Below, piece after piece: positions 41,190-54,358 of a DNA stretch of 64,000 bases. The number at the start of each line of letters is the position of its first letter. Position 1 is the stretch's first letter. The notes under the pieces were generated by a model, which was given only the letters and a program-made list of their open reading frames with translations, had not been told where the DNA came from and ran no database searches. The stretch is from Megaustenia siamemsis (lineage: Eukaryota; Mollusca; Gastropoda; Stylommatophora; Ariophantidae), in the NCBI GenBank assembly GCA_032433765.1, contig JAVIAB010000046.1, positions 60,159,888-60,223,887 on the forward strand, in the 5' to 3' direction. The position numbers were made by a program, and so were the translations under genes.

Positions 41190-43590
41190 ACAAACATGGA
41201 CAAGTTATACACATGTGCAGTTCGAACAGAGGAAGGACTGAGCGAATGTTTCCCAATAGAAACTGGGGTTAAACAAGGATGTATTTTATCGCCCTTGTTA
41301 TTTGGAATTGTTATGGACTTCATAATGAAGAAATGCTGCACTGGTAATAAAGGCATCGAATGGATACAAGGAGACCATTTGGAGGACCTGGACTTTGCTG
41401 ATGACATAGTTCTCATCAGCAATCAGATAAAAACGATGCAGGAAAACACAAATGAACTATCATCAATAGCCAGCAAAATTGGGCTTGAGGTCAATCATGA
41501 AAAGACTAAAGTCATGAAAAGTTTAATTCCAACAAGTGACAAAATATACATGGAAAACAAACCAGTAGAAGAGATCGATCACTTCATCTATCTTGGAAGT
41601 CACATTGATCGAGAAGGGGATACGAGCAAAGAAATTAGAATCAGACTGGCTAAAGCAGCAATGTCTTTCAGAAGCCTTGAAAAGTTGTGGAAATCAAAAC
41701 TCATTAGCACAAACACAAAACTTAGGCTATTCAAATCAAATGTACTATCAACCCTTACGTATGCGTGTGAAAGCTGGAAAACAACAAGAGATATAGAAAC
41801 AAAGTTGAACGCATTCGAAAATAAATGTCTAAGGAAAATACTTGGTATAGAATGGAACGAATTCAAAACAAACGAGGAAATTAGAGAAATCGCCAATCAA
41901 CCACTAATATCTTCAGTAATAAAGAAAAGACGATGGTCATACGTTGGACATGTGATGAGAAGTGATAATAATCGAATAGCAAAGCAAGCCCTCATATGGG
42001 AAACAACAGGTAAAAGAAAAAGAGGAAGACCCAGGGAGACACTGAGAAGAACATTGATGAGAGAGGCAAGAGCAGCAGGAATCGGCTCCCTCAATGAGAT
42101 AGAACTGCTTGCACAGAACAGAGACAGATGGCGAGATTTGATAAAATATCTTTAAAAGAAAACTGCTAGAACAAAAATTCATATAGGAGAAGGTGTATCT
42201 TGGTCTACGCCCTATGGGCCGGTTACGGCTCGAAAGGTCAATAGATAGATAGATAGATGGACAAGTTAAAGAAAAGAATAAAAGTAAATCCGCCATCCAG
42301 GAAGATGATGGGAAAGACATGGAATGATCTTAAAAGAATGGTAAGAAACTGAACGGCTTGGAAAGTGTTTTTTGAAGACCTATGCTCCACAGGGAACTAA
42401 AATGTGAAGAAGAAAAATAATGTGGATTTGTGGAAGGAAAAGGCACCAATAATGCAATATGCATCCCTAGAACAAACTATAGATCTATACATATGCTTTA
42501 TAGTCTGCATGAAAGCATTTGACAAAATAAAGCATGTGGAAATAATCAATGTGCTAAAGAAACTAAACATTGAAGGCAAGGTTCTGAGAATCATAAAAAA
42601 ATATGTATAGGCAACAAACAGCAGCCATAAGAATTTGCAGCCAAACAGATAGTTCCAATATATAAAACAAGAAGTCAGACAAGGCTGTGTTCTGTTGCCG
42701 GATTTGTTTTCACTTTACAGCAAAAATATTATGAAACCAATAGTAGACAATAAAGCAATTGAAGTCAAATGTTGCAATATAAACAATCTGTGATTGGTGG
42801 ATGACACAGTCTTAACTAGCTGACAAAGAAGGTACTATATGAAATGATAGACATAATAGTAAAAGAAAGCAACAAGAAAGGCCTTAATCTGAATAGTAAA
42901 AAAAAAACAGTGGCAATGGTCATATTAAAGAAACAGTCATCACAATCTTGCAACATAAAATTAAGTGAGATAAATCTGAAACAATTGCAGAGCGTCAAGT
43001 ACTTGGACGTTTTAATAGCATCAGATGGAAAATGCACCACAGAAATAAAAAGCAGAATAGCTGAGGCCAAAATAGCATTTAAGTAAATGAAAAACATATT
43101 GTGCAACAAGTCAATATAGAAGAGAGAAAGAAATTTTATTGATGCTTTATAGAGCTAATTCTGATCTTTTGAAGTGAATCATGGAAAGTAGAAAAACAAA
43201 TTAAAAGACTTTATGGTCCACAGCAATGGGATTTCTCAGAAGAATGTTGAGAGTTCCTTGAACAGCTAAAAAAAGGCAACTAGAAATTTCTCAAAGAGGC
43301 CAACAACAAATAAAAAAAAAAAAAGGGAAAGCCTAAAAAACCATTAGAAAGAAATAATCAACATTTTTGGGGGGCACATCATGAAGAGAGAAAAATTGGA
43401 ATACTAGGTTACAACTGGTAAAATACAGGGGAAGAGAGATTGTGGATGACAAAGAGAGAAGATACTAGATAGCTTGATGTCATGGCACAGAAGATAGTCA
43501 ACAACAGAATTGGCACAATGCAGTGTGGACAGAAAATTGTGGAAGGACATGATCGCCTATGCCAACTGGTATGGTACATGATGATGCCAT
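41190..43590 (+). mobile_element. LINE-A copy 4, interrupted by LINE-B, decayed
   Basis: After removing LINE-B it starts near an ATG followed by a Lys/Arg-rich stretch (caagttaaagaaaagaataa). It continues with fragments of motif A (CFIVCMKAFDK near 42490), the QTAAIRICSQ segment, VRQGCVL, ESNKKGLNLNSK (42862), LKQLQSVKYLDVLIASDGKC, and the tail gaccattagaaagaaataat to gatcgcctatgcc. Most of the endonuclease and N-terminal RT is deleted. It ends with tgatgatgcc 100 bp before a CUB exon. Confidence 0.75.
41196..42268 (+). mobile_element. LINE-B copy 4 (41208-42256) with 12-bp target duplications
   Basis: It is flanked exactly by atggacaagtta (41196-41207 and 42257-42268). Its 319-residue open frame starts in the duplicated target site, so that Met is not a LINE start. 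The frame has motif B TGVKQGCILSPLLF, motif C LDFADDIVLIS, YLGSHIDREGD and CESWKTTRD, then YVGHVMRSD and RGRPRETLRRT. The frame is unbroken to its natural stop at 42153-42155, making it the best-preserved LINE-B 3' half and probably the youngest. Confidence 0.95.
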
Positions 43591-43691
43591 TTATTACATT
43601 TGTTTTGTTCTTCAAAGAATAGAACAGCTCTGACTGTATATTGTTAATTAAGAGATTTACATGCATTTCTCATATGAAATCTTCTTTCCAG

Positions 43692-43873
43692 ACTGTAATC
43701 ATAATATCAGTATGTCTAGTGGGAGGATAACAAGTCCAGGATATCCTAATGCCACCCCAGTAAATGTGTTATGCCTCATCCGAGTGACCTCCCCTGAAAA
43801 CACAACGCTGGCCTTTTACTTCAGGAGTTTTCGTCTTCGAAACAATAATCAGTGTGACAATGAATATCTGGAG
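43692..43873 (+). CDS. CUB-domain protein, exon c (first half of CUB 2)
   Basis: It follows an acceptor ttctttccag (phase 1). It encodes a DCN opening (first Cys; the Asp codon is split across the intron with the G of exon b), SGRITSPGYPNAT, then VLCLIRVT where the usual C-x-W has Leu in place of Trp, FYFRSFRLRNNNQC and DNEYLE. The donor is ctggag|gtttgt at 43874 (phase 0). The conserved TSPGYPN turn and Cys spacing identify the CUB. The 19.6-kb intron before it holds most of the window's minisatellites and mobile elements. Confidence 0.85.
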
Positions 43874-44125
43874 GTTTGTAGAACATTTCATCTGTCATCT
43901 TGTCTGATGTTATCTCATCATATATTATCTTCTCTTTCTTCATATCTTTTATCATGTATCCACTAATCTTATGTTACCTTGCCATGCATTTTCTTATCAT
44001 ATTTCAACTACATATGTTTTTCTTGTCATGTTTCTCCTTGTCATGTTTTCTCATCATGTTTCCATATCATGTTTTCCCATATCATGATTTTTGGTTTCTG
44101 TTCATTACCTGATTTTGCATTTCAG

Positions 44126-44273
44126 ATCCACAATAGCTCAATTGGAAAGCAATGTGGGGACACAATTCCAAGTCCAATCTTCATGAGTAGCAATGTGGCA
44201 ACTCTTGAGCTTAAGACTGATCACTCCATGCAGTATCCTGGATATGATATTACATTTATATCATCTACGCAGG
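44126..44273 (+). CDS. CUB-domain protein, exon d (second half of CUB 2)
   Basis: The acceptor is gcatttcag (phase 0). It encodes IHNSSIGKQCGDTIPSP (fourth Cys in the CG-D-PSP block typical of cubilin-like CUBs), SSNVATLELKTDHS and PGYDITFIS. The donor is cagg|gtaagt at 44274 (phase 1), the best donor in the window. It is separated from exon c by only 252 bp, in contrast to the other introns, so the two halves of CUB 2 are tightly linked. Confidence 0.88.
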
Positions 44274-45659
44274 GTAAGTTGTAGCTCTGCAGAATAAGTT
44301 ATAGCTTAACAGGAAACTGTAACATTAGAAGAAAAGAATATAACATTACACAGTAAGTTGTAAACTTACAATTACAAAATATAATTTTACAGTTAAACTG
44401 TATTAGTTAAGTTATCATCATCAAGCAACATAACTGCCAAGGTAGGTGATTATGTCTTTCCTCAACCTCTTCTCTCTACACTTGTTTATCAATTCTGTTG
44501 TTGACTTCCTACTTTACCATTCTCAAAAACTATCTTCTCACTCTGTTGTTTTCCTCTAACACATTTCTTTGTTCACCTCTATGTATGTTTCCTGCACATT
44601 GGCCCTAGTACATTTCATTTTTCTTTTATTTATATCTGCTTTCTTGTTCTTTCTTTCTTTAATATTATTCAAGGTCTCTGCTGCCATCCATGCCTTATTT
44701 TGGCGTTCTCTTCCTGGAGTCTCATCACATGTTTCTTTCTATATATCCCTCACCTGTTTCCAACGAAGTTATGTTTTCATGGTATTTTCTAGTTGTTCCA
44801 ATAAGAGCTGGTATTTGTTTGACACTGTGACTACATTTCTCTTTTAATCATTGTTCTTTAACTCTTTCCTTTCCCAATTATTTTGCTGGATTGAACTGAA
44901 TCACCTGAATTAGATTTGTAAACTACACAATGTCATCTATGTGAACATCTGTATACATTTTGTGTTTAGATAAAGTCTATCATATCATATATCAAATTAA
45001 AGAAGAAATATTGTACAATATAGAAGTCATATTTATTTGACAAAAAATCTTTGGGGTAAGTATTTAAACATTTTTAAAAGTTGAAAAAAAAATTGAAAAT
45101 GTTACAGACTGCTCATTCACAATGCAACAAATTATAATAATGTAAGCACACAATGCAACAAATTGTGTATACTTTCCACGTCTGTTGTATGTAGTCTTTT
45201 AAAAAATCTACACAGAACTTGTGATATTACCTATTGTCCACTGGAAGCATTGAAAACATGACATAAAAACACACACAAAAAGCATAATCCAAGATACACA
45301 TTTTAGAAAACATTTCTCCCAACAAGTGGCTAATTTAGCCTTCAGAAGCAAATGTGCAGGGGAAGCCCCTATTGTATACAATGAACTACCATATGACTTT
45401 AAAAAAGAAATATGGAAGAATTATTCTGATGTTTAGCAAGACCCCAAGAGAACATTATTGGATAGTGAAATGCAAAAGCACTGCACTAGAGTGAGCGTTA
45501 CTGAGAAGGCAAAGGGTTCAGAAATCCTACATTGAAATACTGTCTACTGTTGTGTGTTGTAAGTGTTATCAAGTTTTATACCAGAAGATGATGATCTGAT
45601 GCCACATCTGCCCCCCCCCCCCTCTATATACTTTTACATCATATAAGGTTGACTTGAAC
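44274..45659. other. Intron sequence, nothing recognised
   Basis: T-rich with short local duplications (tcacaatgcaacaaatt twice near 45117 and 45152) and a C12 run at about 45611-45622. No coding signature. Confidence 0.5.
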
Positions 45660-46470
45660 TTCTTATTCAAATCAATATGTAATAAATCTGATTTTCCATT
45701 CAATGGTCTCATGACAATCATGAGCTTTATGTAGGAATAATGTTCCTCCTATAGTCATGTGATTAAAGGCACAGAAATTCAAGAATATCTCTCTGTTACT
45801 ATTTATTTCTCCAAGTCCATGTTTTTCCATGATTTCTTCAAAGTCTTGGTTGTCTGTTCCTATTTTCACATTTAGATCTCCAATCAAGATTATATCTTTG
45901 GCTCATCTTCTGTCCATCCGATATTATAACTGTTTATAGGATTAGCCTTTAACTAAATTTATTTTATCATTGATTGTGCATGGATAATATGTATTTAAAA
46001 AATATTTTTTGCTGTTTTAAATGTTGCTCTTATTAGTCTTGGCCCTACTGCTTCTCAATCTATCTGTGGTTTCTGTGCTTCCCTTGATAACATTATAGCT
46101 ATCCCTTTATTTTGTTGTGCCCTATGTTCCTGGTGACCTGATGATAAAATCATCCCTCCTGTGTTCAACTTTGCCCTTTCTATTCCTAACCATTTTGTTT
46201 CCAAACATTTCTAGAATACTTATTTATAATAATTCATTTCTGCTGCTACTTGTACAGCCTTTTCTTGATCATTTAGAGTACATACATTCCAGATGCCAAA
46301 AGGATTCTGGAAAATTTCCTGGTAGACAAAAAGGTGTGTCTTCGACCTGGAGTCCTTGCAGGTTCCTCCAGATTGCATCACACATATCTTAGACAGAGAA
46401 CCCTTATCTTTCCTGGATGATCAATTGACTTTTTTTCTTTTCTTTGACTTGCCCATGTTTGTAAAGTTAT
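45660..46470 (-). mobile_element. LINE endonuclease fragment, 5' end of a LINE-A-like element
   Basis: On the minus strand it begins at an ATG (about 46458) followed by a Lys-rich stretch much like the start of LINE-A copy 4 (aagtcaaagaaaagaaaaaa versus aagttaaagaaaagaataa). It then reads an endonuclease in broken frames, with WNVRTLNDQEK-like sequence near 46270 and the catalytic MIGDLNVKIG motif at 45887, then LGEINSNREIFLNFC and TIGGTLF. The RT is absent. This is the only place showing the LINE-A 5' end with its endonuclease. Confidence 0.7.
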
Positions 46471-46689
46471 TTCAGCTTATGTTTTTAAAAGTACAGGATA
46501 GCCAACCCCATACCCAGCCCTCCTTAGTTGCCTTTTATGACCATGCCTGGTAGAGAAGAGTACCACAATTCTTTACTCCTCTTTCAGGCATCAACAGCAC
46601 ACAGGAGAAGATGACATTATTATATTGACATTTACATAGAAAGAAATGGCAGGGAAATCTAGTGGCAGCAAATAACATTGAGAATTAGA

Positions 46690-49600
46690 TGCAGAGATAA
46701 ACAGAGAGATACTATATGAGATACGCTGATCTTGTAGTCTAGAAAATAAAGTACAGAAAGAGATAAACAGAGAGAGAGAGAGTGTGTGTCTGGGATATGC
46801 TGATCTTGTAGTTTAGAAAATAAAGTATAGAAAGAGATAAACAGAGAGAGAGTGTGGTGGATATGCTGATCTTGTAGTCTAGAAAATAAAGTACAGAGAG
46901 AGAGAGAGAGAGTGTCTGGGATATGCTGATCTTGTAGTCTAGAAAATAAAGTACAGAGAGAGAGAGAGAGAGAGTGTCTGGGATATGCTGATCTTGTAGT
47001 CTAGAAAATAAAGTACAGAGAGAGAGAGAGTGTCTGGGATATGCTGATCTTGTAGTCTAGAAAATAAAGTACAGAGAGAGAGAGAGTGTCTGGGATATGC
47101 TGATCTTGTAGTCTGGAAAATAAAGTACAGAGAGAGTGTGTCTGGGATATGCTGATCTTGTAGTCTGGAAAATAAAGTACAGAAAGAGATAAACAGAGAG
47201 AGAGTGTGTGTCTGGGATGTGATGGTCTTGTAGTCTGTAAAATAAATTACAGAAAGAGATAAACAGAAAGAGAGAGTGTCTGGGATATGCTGATCTTGTA
47301 TTCTAGAAAATAAAGTACAGAGAGAGTGTGTCTGGGATATGCTGATCTTGTAGTCTGGAAAATAAAGTACAGAAAGAGATAAACAGAGAGAGAGTGTGTG
47401 TCTGGGATGTGATGGTCTTGTAGTCTGTAAAATAAATTACAGAAAGAGATAAACAGACAGAGAGAGTTGCTGGGATATGCTGATCTTGTAGTCTGGAAAA
47501 TAAAGTACAGAAAGAGATAAACAGAGATAGAGTGTCTGGGATAAGCTGATCTTGTAGTCTATAAAATAAAGTACAGAGAGAGAGTGTGTCTGGGATATGC
47601 TGATCTTGTAGTCTATAAAATAAAATAAAGTACAGAGAGAGAGAGAGAGAGTGTCTGGGATATGCTGATCTTGTAGTCTAGAAAATAAAATAAAGTACAG
47701 AGAGAGAGAGAGAGTGTCTGGGATATGCTGATCTTGTAGTCTAGAAAATAAAATAAAGTACAGAGAGAGAGAGAGAGAGTGTCTGGGATATGCTGATCTT
47801 GTAGTCTAGAAAATAAAATAAAGTACAGAGAGAGAGTGTCTGGGATATGCTGATCTTGTAGTCTATAAAATAAAATAAAGTACAGAGAGAGAGAGAGTGT
47901 CTGGGATATGCTGATCTTGTAGTCTAGAAAATAAAATAAAGTACAGAGAGAGAGTGTGTCTGGGATATGCTGATCTTGTAGTCTAGAAAATAAAATAAAG
48001 TACAGAGAGAGAGAGTGTCTGGGATATGCTGATCTTGTAGTCTAGAAAATAAAATAAAGTACAGAGAGAGAGTGTGTCTGGGATATGCTGATCTTGTAGT
48101 CCAGAAAATAAAATAAAGTACAGAGAGAGAGAGTGTGTGTCTGGGATATGTTGATCTTGTAGTCTAGAAAATAAAATAAAGTACAGAGAGAGAGAGTGTC
48201 TGGGATATGCTGATCTTGTAGTCTAGAAAATAAAGTACAGAGAGAGAGAGAGAGTGTGTCTGGGATATGCTGATCTTGTAGTCTAGAAAATAAAATAAAG
48301 TACAGAGAGAGATAAACAGAGAGAGTGTGGCTGGGTTATAGTCTAGAAAATAAAATAAAGTACAGAGAGAGATAAACAGAGAGAGTGTGGCTGGGTTATA
48401 GTCTAGAAAATAAAATAAAGTACAGAGAGAGAGAGAGAGTGTCTGGGATATGCTGATCTTGTAGTCTAGAAAATAAAATAAAGTACAGAGAGAGATAAAC
48501 AGAGAGAGTGTGGCTGGGTTATAGTCTAGAAAATAAAATAAAGTACAGAGAGAGAGAGAGAGAGTGTATGTCTGGGATATGCTGATCTTGTAGTCTATAA
48601 AATAAAGTACAGAGAGAGAGTGTGTCTGGGATATGCTGATCTTGTAGTCTGGAAAATAAAGTACAGAAAGAGATAAACAGAGAGAGAGTGTGTGTCTGGG
48701 ATGTGATGGTCTTGTAGTCTGTAAAATAAATTACAGAAAGAGATAAACAGACAGAGAGAGTGTCTGGGATATGCTGATCTTGTAGTCTGGAAAATAAAGT
48801 ACAGAAAGAGATAAACAGAGAGAGAGTGTCTGGGATAAGCTGATCTTGTAGTCTATAAAATAAAGTACATAGAGAGAGTGTGTCTGGGATATGCTGATCT
48901 TGTAGTCTAGAAAATAAAATAAAGTACAGAGAGAGAGTGTGTGTCTGGGATATGCTGATCTTGTAGTCTAGAAAATAAAGTACAGAGAGAGAGAGTGTGT
49001 CTGGGATATGCTGATCTTGTAGTCTATAAAATAAAGTACAGAGAGAGAGAGAGTGTCTGGGATAAGCTGATCTTGTAGTCTATAAAATAAAGTACAGAGA
49101 GAGAGAGAGTGTCTGGGATATGCTGATCTTGTAGTCTAGAAAATAAAATAAAGTACAGAGAGAGAGTGTGTGTCTGGGATATGCTGATCTTGTAGTCTAG
49201 AAAATAAAATAAAGTACAGAGAGAGAGAGTGTCTGGGATATGCTGATCTTTTAGTCTAGAAAATAAAATAAAGTACAGAGAGAGAGTGTGTCTGGGATAT
49301 GCTGATCTTGTAGTCTAGAAAATAAAGTACAGAGAGAGAGAGTGTGTCTGGGATATGTTGATCTTGTAGTCTAGAAAATAAAATAAAGTACAGAGAGAGA
49401 GTGTGTCTGGGATATGCTGATCTTGTAGTCTAGAAAATAAAATAAAGTACAGAGAGAGAGAGTGTGTGTCTGGGATATGTTGATCTTGTAGTCTAGAAAA
49501 TAAAATAAAGTACAGAGAGAGAGAGTGTCTGGGATATGCTGATCTTGTAGTCTATAAAATAAAATAAAGTACAGAGAGAGAGAGTGTCTGGGATATGCTG

Positions 49601-49797
49601 ATCTTGTAGTCTAGAAAATAAAATAAAGTACAGAGAGAGAGAGTGTCTGGGATATGTTGATCTTGTAGTCTAGAAAATAAAATAAAGTACAGAGAGAGAG
49701 AGTGTCTGGGATATGCTGATCTTGTAGTCTAGAAAATAAAGTACAGAGAGAGAGAGAGTGTCTGGGATATGCTGATCTTGTAGTCTAGAAAATAAAG

Positions 49798-49828
<31 letters not shown>

Positions 49829-52565
49829 TGTCTGGGATATGCTGATTTTGTAGTCTAGAAAATAAAATAAAGTACAGAGAGAGATAAACAGAGAGAGTGT
49901 GGCTGGGTTATAGTCTAGAAAATAAAATAAAGTACAGAGAGAGAGAGAGAGAGAGTGTATGTCTGGGATATGCTGATCTTGTAGTCTATAAAATAAAGTA
50001 CAGAGAGAGTGTGTCTGGGATATGCTGATCTTGTAGTCTAGAAAATAAAGTACAGAGAGAGAGTGTATCTGGGATATGCTGATCTTGTAGTCTAGAAAAT
50101 AAAATAAAGTACAGAGAGAGAGAGAGAGTGTGTCTGGGATGCGCTGGTCTTGTAGTCTGTAAAATAAATTACAGAAAGAGATAAACAGAGAGAGAGTGTC
50201 TGGGATATGCTGATCTTGTAGTCTAGAAAATAAAATAAAGTACAGAGAGAGAGAGTGTCTGGGATATGCTGATCTTGTAGTCTAGAAAATAAAATAAAGT
50301 ACAGAGAGAGAGAGAGTGTGTGTCTGGGATATGCTGATCTTGTAGTCTAGAAAACAAAATAAAGTACAGAGAGAGATAAACAGAGAGAGTGTGGCTGGGT
50401 TATAGTCTAGAAAATAAAATAAAGTACAGAGAGAGAGAGAGTGTCTGGGATATGCTGATCTTGTAGTCTAGAAAATAAAATAAAGTACAGAGAGAGATAA
50501 ACAGAGAGAGTGTGGCTGGGTTATAGTCTAGAAAATAAAATAAAGTACAGAGAGAGAGAGAGAGTGTATGTCTGGGATATGCTGATCTTGTAGTCTATAA
50601 AATAAAGTACAGAGAGAGAGTGTGTCTGGGATATGCTGATCTTGTAGTCTGGAAAATAAAGTACAGAAAGAGATAAACAGAGAGAGAGTGTGTGTCTGGG
50701 ATGTGATGGTCTTGTAGTCTGTAAAATAAATTACAGAAAGAGATAAACAGACAGAGAGAGTTGCTGGGATATGCTGATCTTGTAGTCTGGAAAATAAAGT
50801 ACAGAAAGAGATAAACAGAGAGAGAGTGTCTGGGATAAGCTGATCTTGTAGTCTATAAAATAAAGTACAGAGAGAGAGTGTGTCTGGGATATGCTGATCT
50901 TGTAGTCTAGAAAATAAAGTACAGAGAGAGAGTGTGTCTGGGATAAGCTGATCTTGTAGTCTATAAAATAAAGTACAGAGAGAGAGAGTGTCTGGGATAT
51001 GCTGATCTTGTAGTCTAGAAAATAAAATAAAGTACAGAGAGAGAGAGAGTGTCTGGGATATGCTGATCTTGTAGTCTAGAAAATAAAATAAAGTACAGAG
51101 AGAGAGTGTGTGTCTGGGATATGCTGATCTTTTAGTCTAGAAAATAAAATAAAGTACAGAGAGAGAGTGTGTCTGGGATATGCTGATCTTGTAGTCTAGA
51201 AAATAAAGTACAGAGAGAGAGAGTGTGTCTGGGATATGTTGATCTTGTAGTCTAGAAAATAAAATAAAGTACAGAGAGAGAGTGTGTGTCTGGGATATGC
51301 TGATCTTGTAGTCTAGAAAATAAAGTACAGAGAGAGAGAGAGAGAGTGTGTCTGGGATATGCTGATTTTGTAGTCTAGAAAATAAAATAAAGTACAGAGA
51401 GAGAGTGTGTCTGGGATATGCTGATCTTGTAGTCTAGAAAATAAAATAAAGTACAGAGAGAGAGAGTGTGTGTCTGGGATATGTTGATCTTGTAGTCTAG
51501 AAAATAAAATAAAGTACAGAGAGAGAGTGTGTGTCTGGGATATGCTGATCTTGTAGTCTAGAAAATAAAATAAAGTACAGAGAGAGAGAGTGTGTGTCTG
51601 GGATATGTTGATCTTGTAGTCTAGAAAATAAAATAAAGTACAGAGAGAGAGTGTGTGTCTGGGATATGCTGATCTTGTAGTCTAGAAAATAAAATAAAGT
51701 ACAGAGAGAGAGAGTGTGTGTCTGGGATATGTTGATCTTGTAGTCTAGAAAATAAAATAAAGTACAGAGAGAGAGTGTGTGTCTGGGATATGCCTATCTT
51801 GTAGTCTAGAAAATAAAATAAAGTACAGAGAGAGAGTGTGTGTCTGGGATATGTTGATCTTGTAGTCTAGAAAATAAAATAAAGTACAGAGAGAGAGAGT
51901 GTCTGGGATATGCTGATCTTGTAGTCTAGAAAATAAAGTACAGAGAGAGAGAGAGAGAGAGAGTGTCTGGGATATGCTGATTTTGTAGTCTAGAAAATAA
52001 AATAAAGTACAGAGAGAGATAAACAGAGAGAGTGTGGCTGGGTTATAGTCTAGAAAATAAAATAAAGTACAGAGAGAGAGAGAGAGAGTGTATGTCTGGG
52101 ATATGCTGATCTTGTAGTCTATAAAATAAAGTACAGAGAGAGTGTGTCTGGGATATGCTGATCTTGTTGTCTAGAAAATAAAGTACAGAGAGAGAGTGTA
52201 TCTGGGATATGCTGATCTTGTAGTCTAGAAAATAAAATAAAGTACAGAGAGAGAGAGAGTGTGTGTCTGGGATGTGCTGGTCTCGTAGTCTGTAAAATAA
52301 ATTACAGAAAGAGATAAACAGAGAGAGAGTGTCTGGGATATGCTGATCTTGTAGTCTAGAAAATAAAATAAAGTACAGAGAGAGAGAGAGAGAGAGTGTC
52401 TGGGATATGCTGATCTTGTAGTCTAGAAAATAAAATAAAGTACAGAGAGAGAGAGAGAGAGTGTCTGGGATATGCTGATCTTGTAGTCTAGAAAACAAAA
52501 TAAAGTACAGAGAGAGATAAACAGAGAGAGTGTGGCTGGGTTATAGTCTAGAAAATAAAATAAAG

Positions 52566-52608
<43 letters not shown>

Positions 52609-53185
52609 TGTCTGGGATGTGCTGGTCTTGTAGTCTAAAATAAATTACAGAAAGAGATAAACAGAGAGAGAGTGTCTGGGATATGCTGATCTTGTAGTCT
52701 AGAAAATAAAATAAAGTACAGAGAGAGATAAACAGAGAGAGTGTCTGGGATATGCTGATCTTGTAGTCTAGAAAATAAAGTACAGAGAGAGTGTGTCTGG
52801 GATATGCTGATCTTGTAGTCTAGAAAATAAAGTACAGAGAGAGAGTGTCTGGGATATGCTGATCTTGTAGTCTAGAAAATAAAATAAAGTACAGAGAGAG
52901 ATAAACAGAGAGAGTGTCTGGGATATGCTGATCTTGTAGTCTAGAAAATAAAGTACAGAGAGAGAGTGTCTGGGATATGCTGATCTTGTAGTCTAGAAAA
53001 TAAAGTACAGAGAGAGAGTGTCTGGGATATGCTGATCTTGTAGTCTAGAAAATAAAATAAAGTACAGAGAGAGATAAACAGAGAGAGTGTCTGGGATATG
53101 CTGATCTTGTAGTCTAGAAAATAAAGTACAGAGAGAGAGTGTGTCTGGGATATGCTGATCTTGTAGTCTAGAAAATAAAATAAAG
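46690..53185. repeat. 6.5-kb GA-rich minisatellite (array 4)
   Basis: More than 100 units with core tctgggatatgctgatcttg, tagtctagaaaataaa(ataaa)gtacag and a variable (ga)n spacer, so unit length runs from about 45 to 80 bp. Unit types include the 'gataaacagagagag' and 'ggctgggttatag' variants. A block at 48561-48860 repeats at 50561-50860, exactly 2000 bp apart, showing higher-order duplication. Open frames on the minus strand are artefacts. Confidence 0.97.
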
Positions 53186-53574
53186 TACAAAAACTTTCAA
53201 AACATAGATGGGTTTTCTCTATTCTTCTCCTTGGTCATGTGGCTGACAAAGCACTCGGTTATTAGACAACAACAAAGTTTCTCCACTTTATATGGTCTGT
53301 GACCATCTTTTGTGGTTTCCCATGTCTGGCACATATTATTTACCCATTCCCACTACCTAGTCCTAGGTCTGCCTCTATTTTGCCTTTCCTCCATTATCCA
53401 TGTCATGACAGTTCTAGTGGTTGTTTTTGAAAATGTGACTTCACCAGTTCCATCTTCTACCAGTTATCACCTGTGCATTTCCTCTGGACTGCACTTTTTA
53501 AAATAGATGGACATGAAGGAATTAATTATCAATGTCACAAGAAAGCATTGCAGCCTGCCACTTTACCTTCCTGG
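53186..53574. other. Intron sequence, possible antisense LINE C-terminal scrap
   Basis: The minus strand at about 53350-53400 gives an NRGRPRTR-type block like LINE C-terminal tails. It is too short to assign. Confidence 0.3.
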
Positions 53575-54298
53575 TCTGATAGATGGTCACTGGTATTGTC
53601 CTTTGTCACTCTGGCGACCGCAGCCGCTATACTTTGGAAAATCGCCTTATAGTCCAGTATGGTTCGCTGACCCCGAGAGGTATGAATGTATCACACTCAT
53701 ACGCATAGTTTCTTTTTGCTTGCTCCTTCCCTTTTGCATAGCCTTCTCTACTACACATATTTGGGTTCTTTGGTCTACTTACTATGCCATACTTTTTATA
53801 GTTCTTCTCCTCTAGTCCCTTATGAGACACTTCGGTTTTCTCCTCTATAAAAAAATTTTTTCTGTGCTTCTTACCCCTCATTTATTTTTACTGTACCCCA
53901 CTCTCAGACATCTCACTCTTAGTGTCTTTTTACACCTGTCAGACTACTATTCGATTCTTTCTCCTTTGTGTTTGCACACTGACCCCTGTGTTTACTCCTC
54001 TGGTTCTGTTTACATTTACGCACTTTTTGGCACGATTTTCGACGTTCACGACAGCCGCACTTGGTTACGATTTTGTTTTGGATTTGACAGGATAGTTTTA
54101 CTTTTTGTTGTTGTTTTCTTTAACACATTTCGATTGTTTTTGTTTTGGTTGTTTCGTTATTAATTTGTGTGTGTGTGTTTTTATTGTTTGTTCCTGATGA
54201 AGGCCTATTGAGCCGAAACGTTGTTTAGTCTGTGTCGTCCACTTGTCACGTAAAGCTTCTTACATACCTTTTTTTATTTTTTAATTTTTCTGATAGAT
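53575..54298 (+). mobile_element. Penelope-like element, 3' fragment (53585-54288) with 10-bp duplication
   Basis: It is flanked by tctgatagat (53575-53584 and 54289-54298). It starts inside the GIY-YIG frame (ggtattgtcctttgtcactc; ENRLIVQYGSLTPRG) and runs through the 3' UTR to the cgaaacgttg box and T-rich end. Against 30659-32836 it is clearly diverged and lacks the inverted arm. It lies 60 bp upstream of a CUB exon. Confidence 0.88.
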
Positions 54299-54358
54299 AG
54301 TGCTCTGCTCTGTGGCGTTAGAACAACAATAATCTAGAGTATTTGTTTGTAATTTCAG

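Noticed and set aside
44859..45000. Another piggyBac MITE starting at ttaactctttcctttccc
   Set aside because: Only the first 11 bp fit the terminus. No matching opposite end or internal similarity was found.
52043..53190. Open frames on the minus strand of the GA-rich array
   Set aside because: Low-complexity satellite translation with no domain or conserved start.
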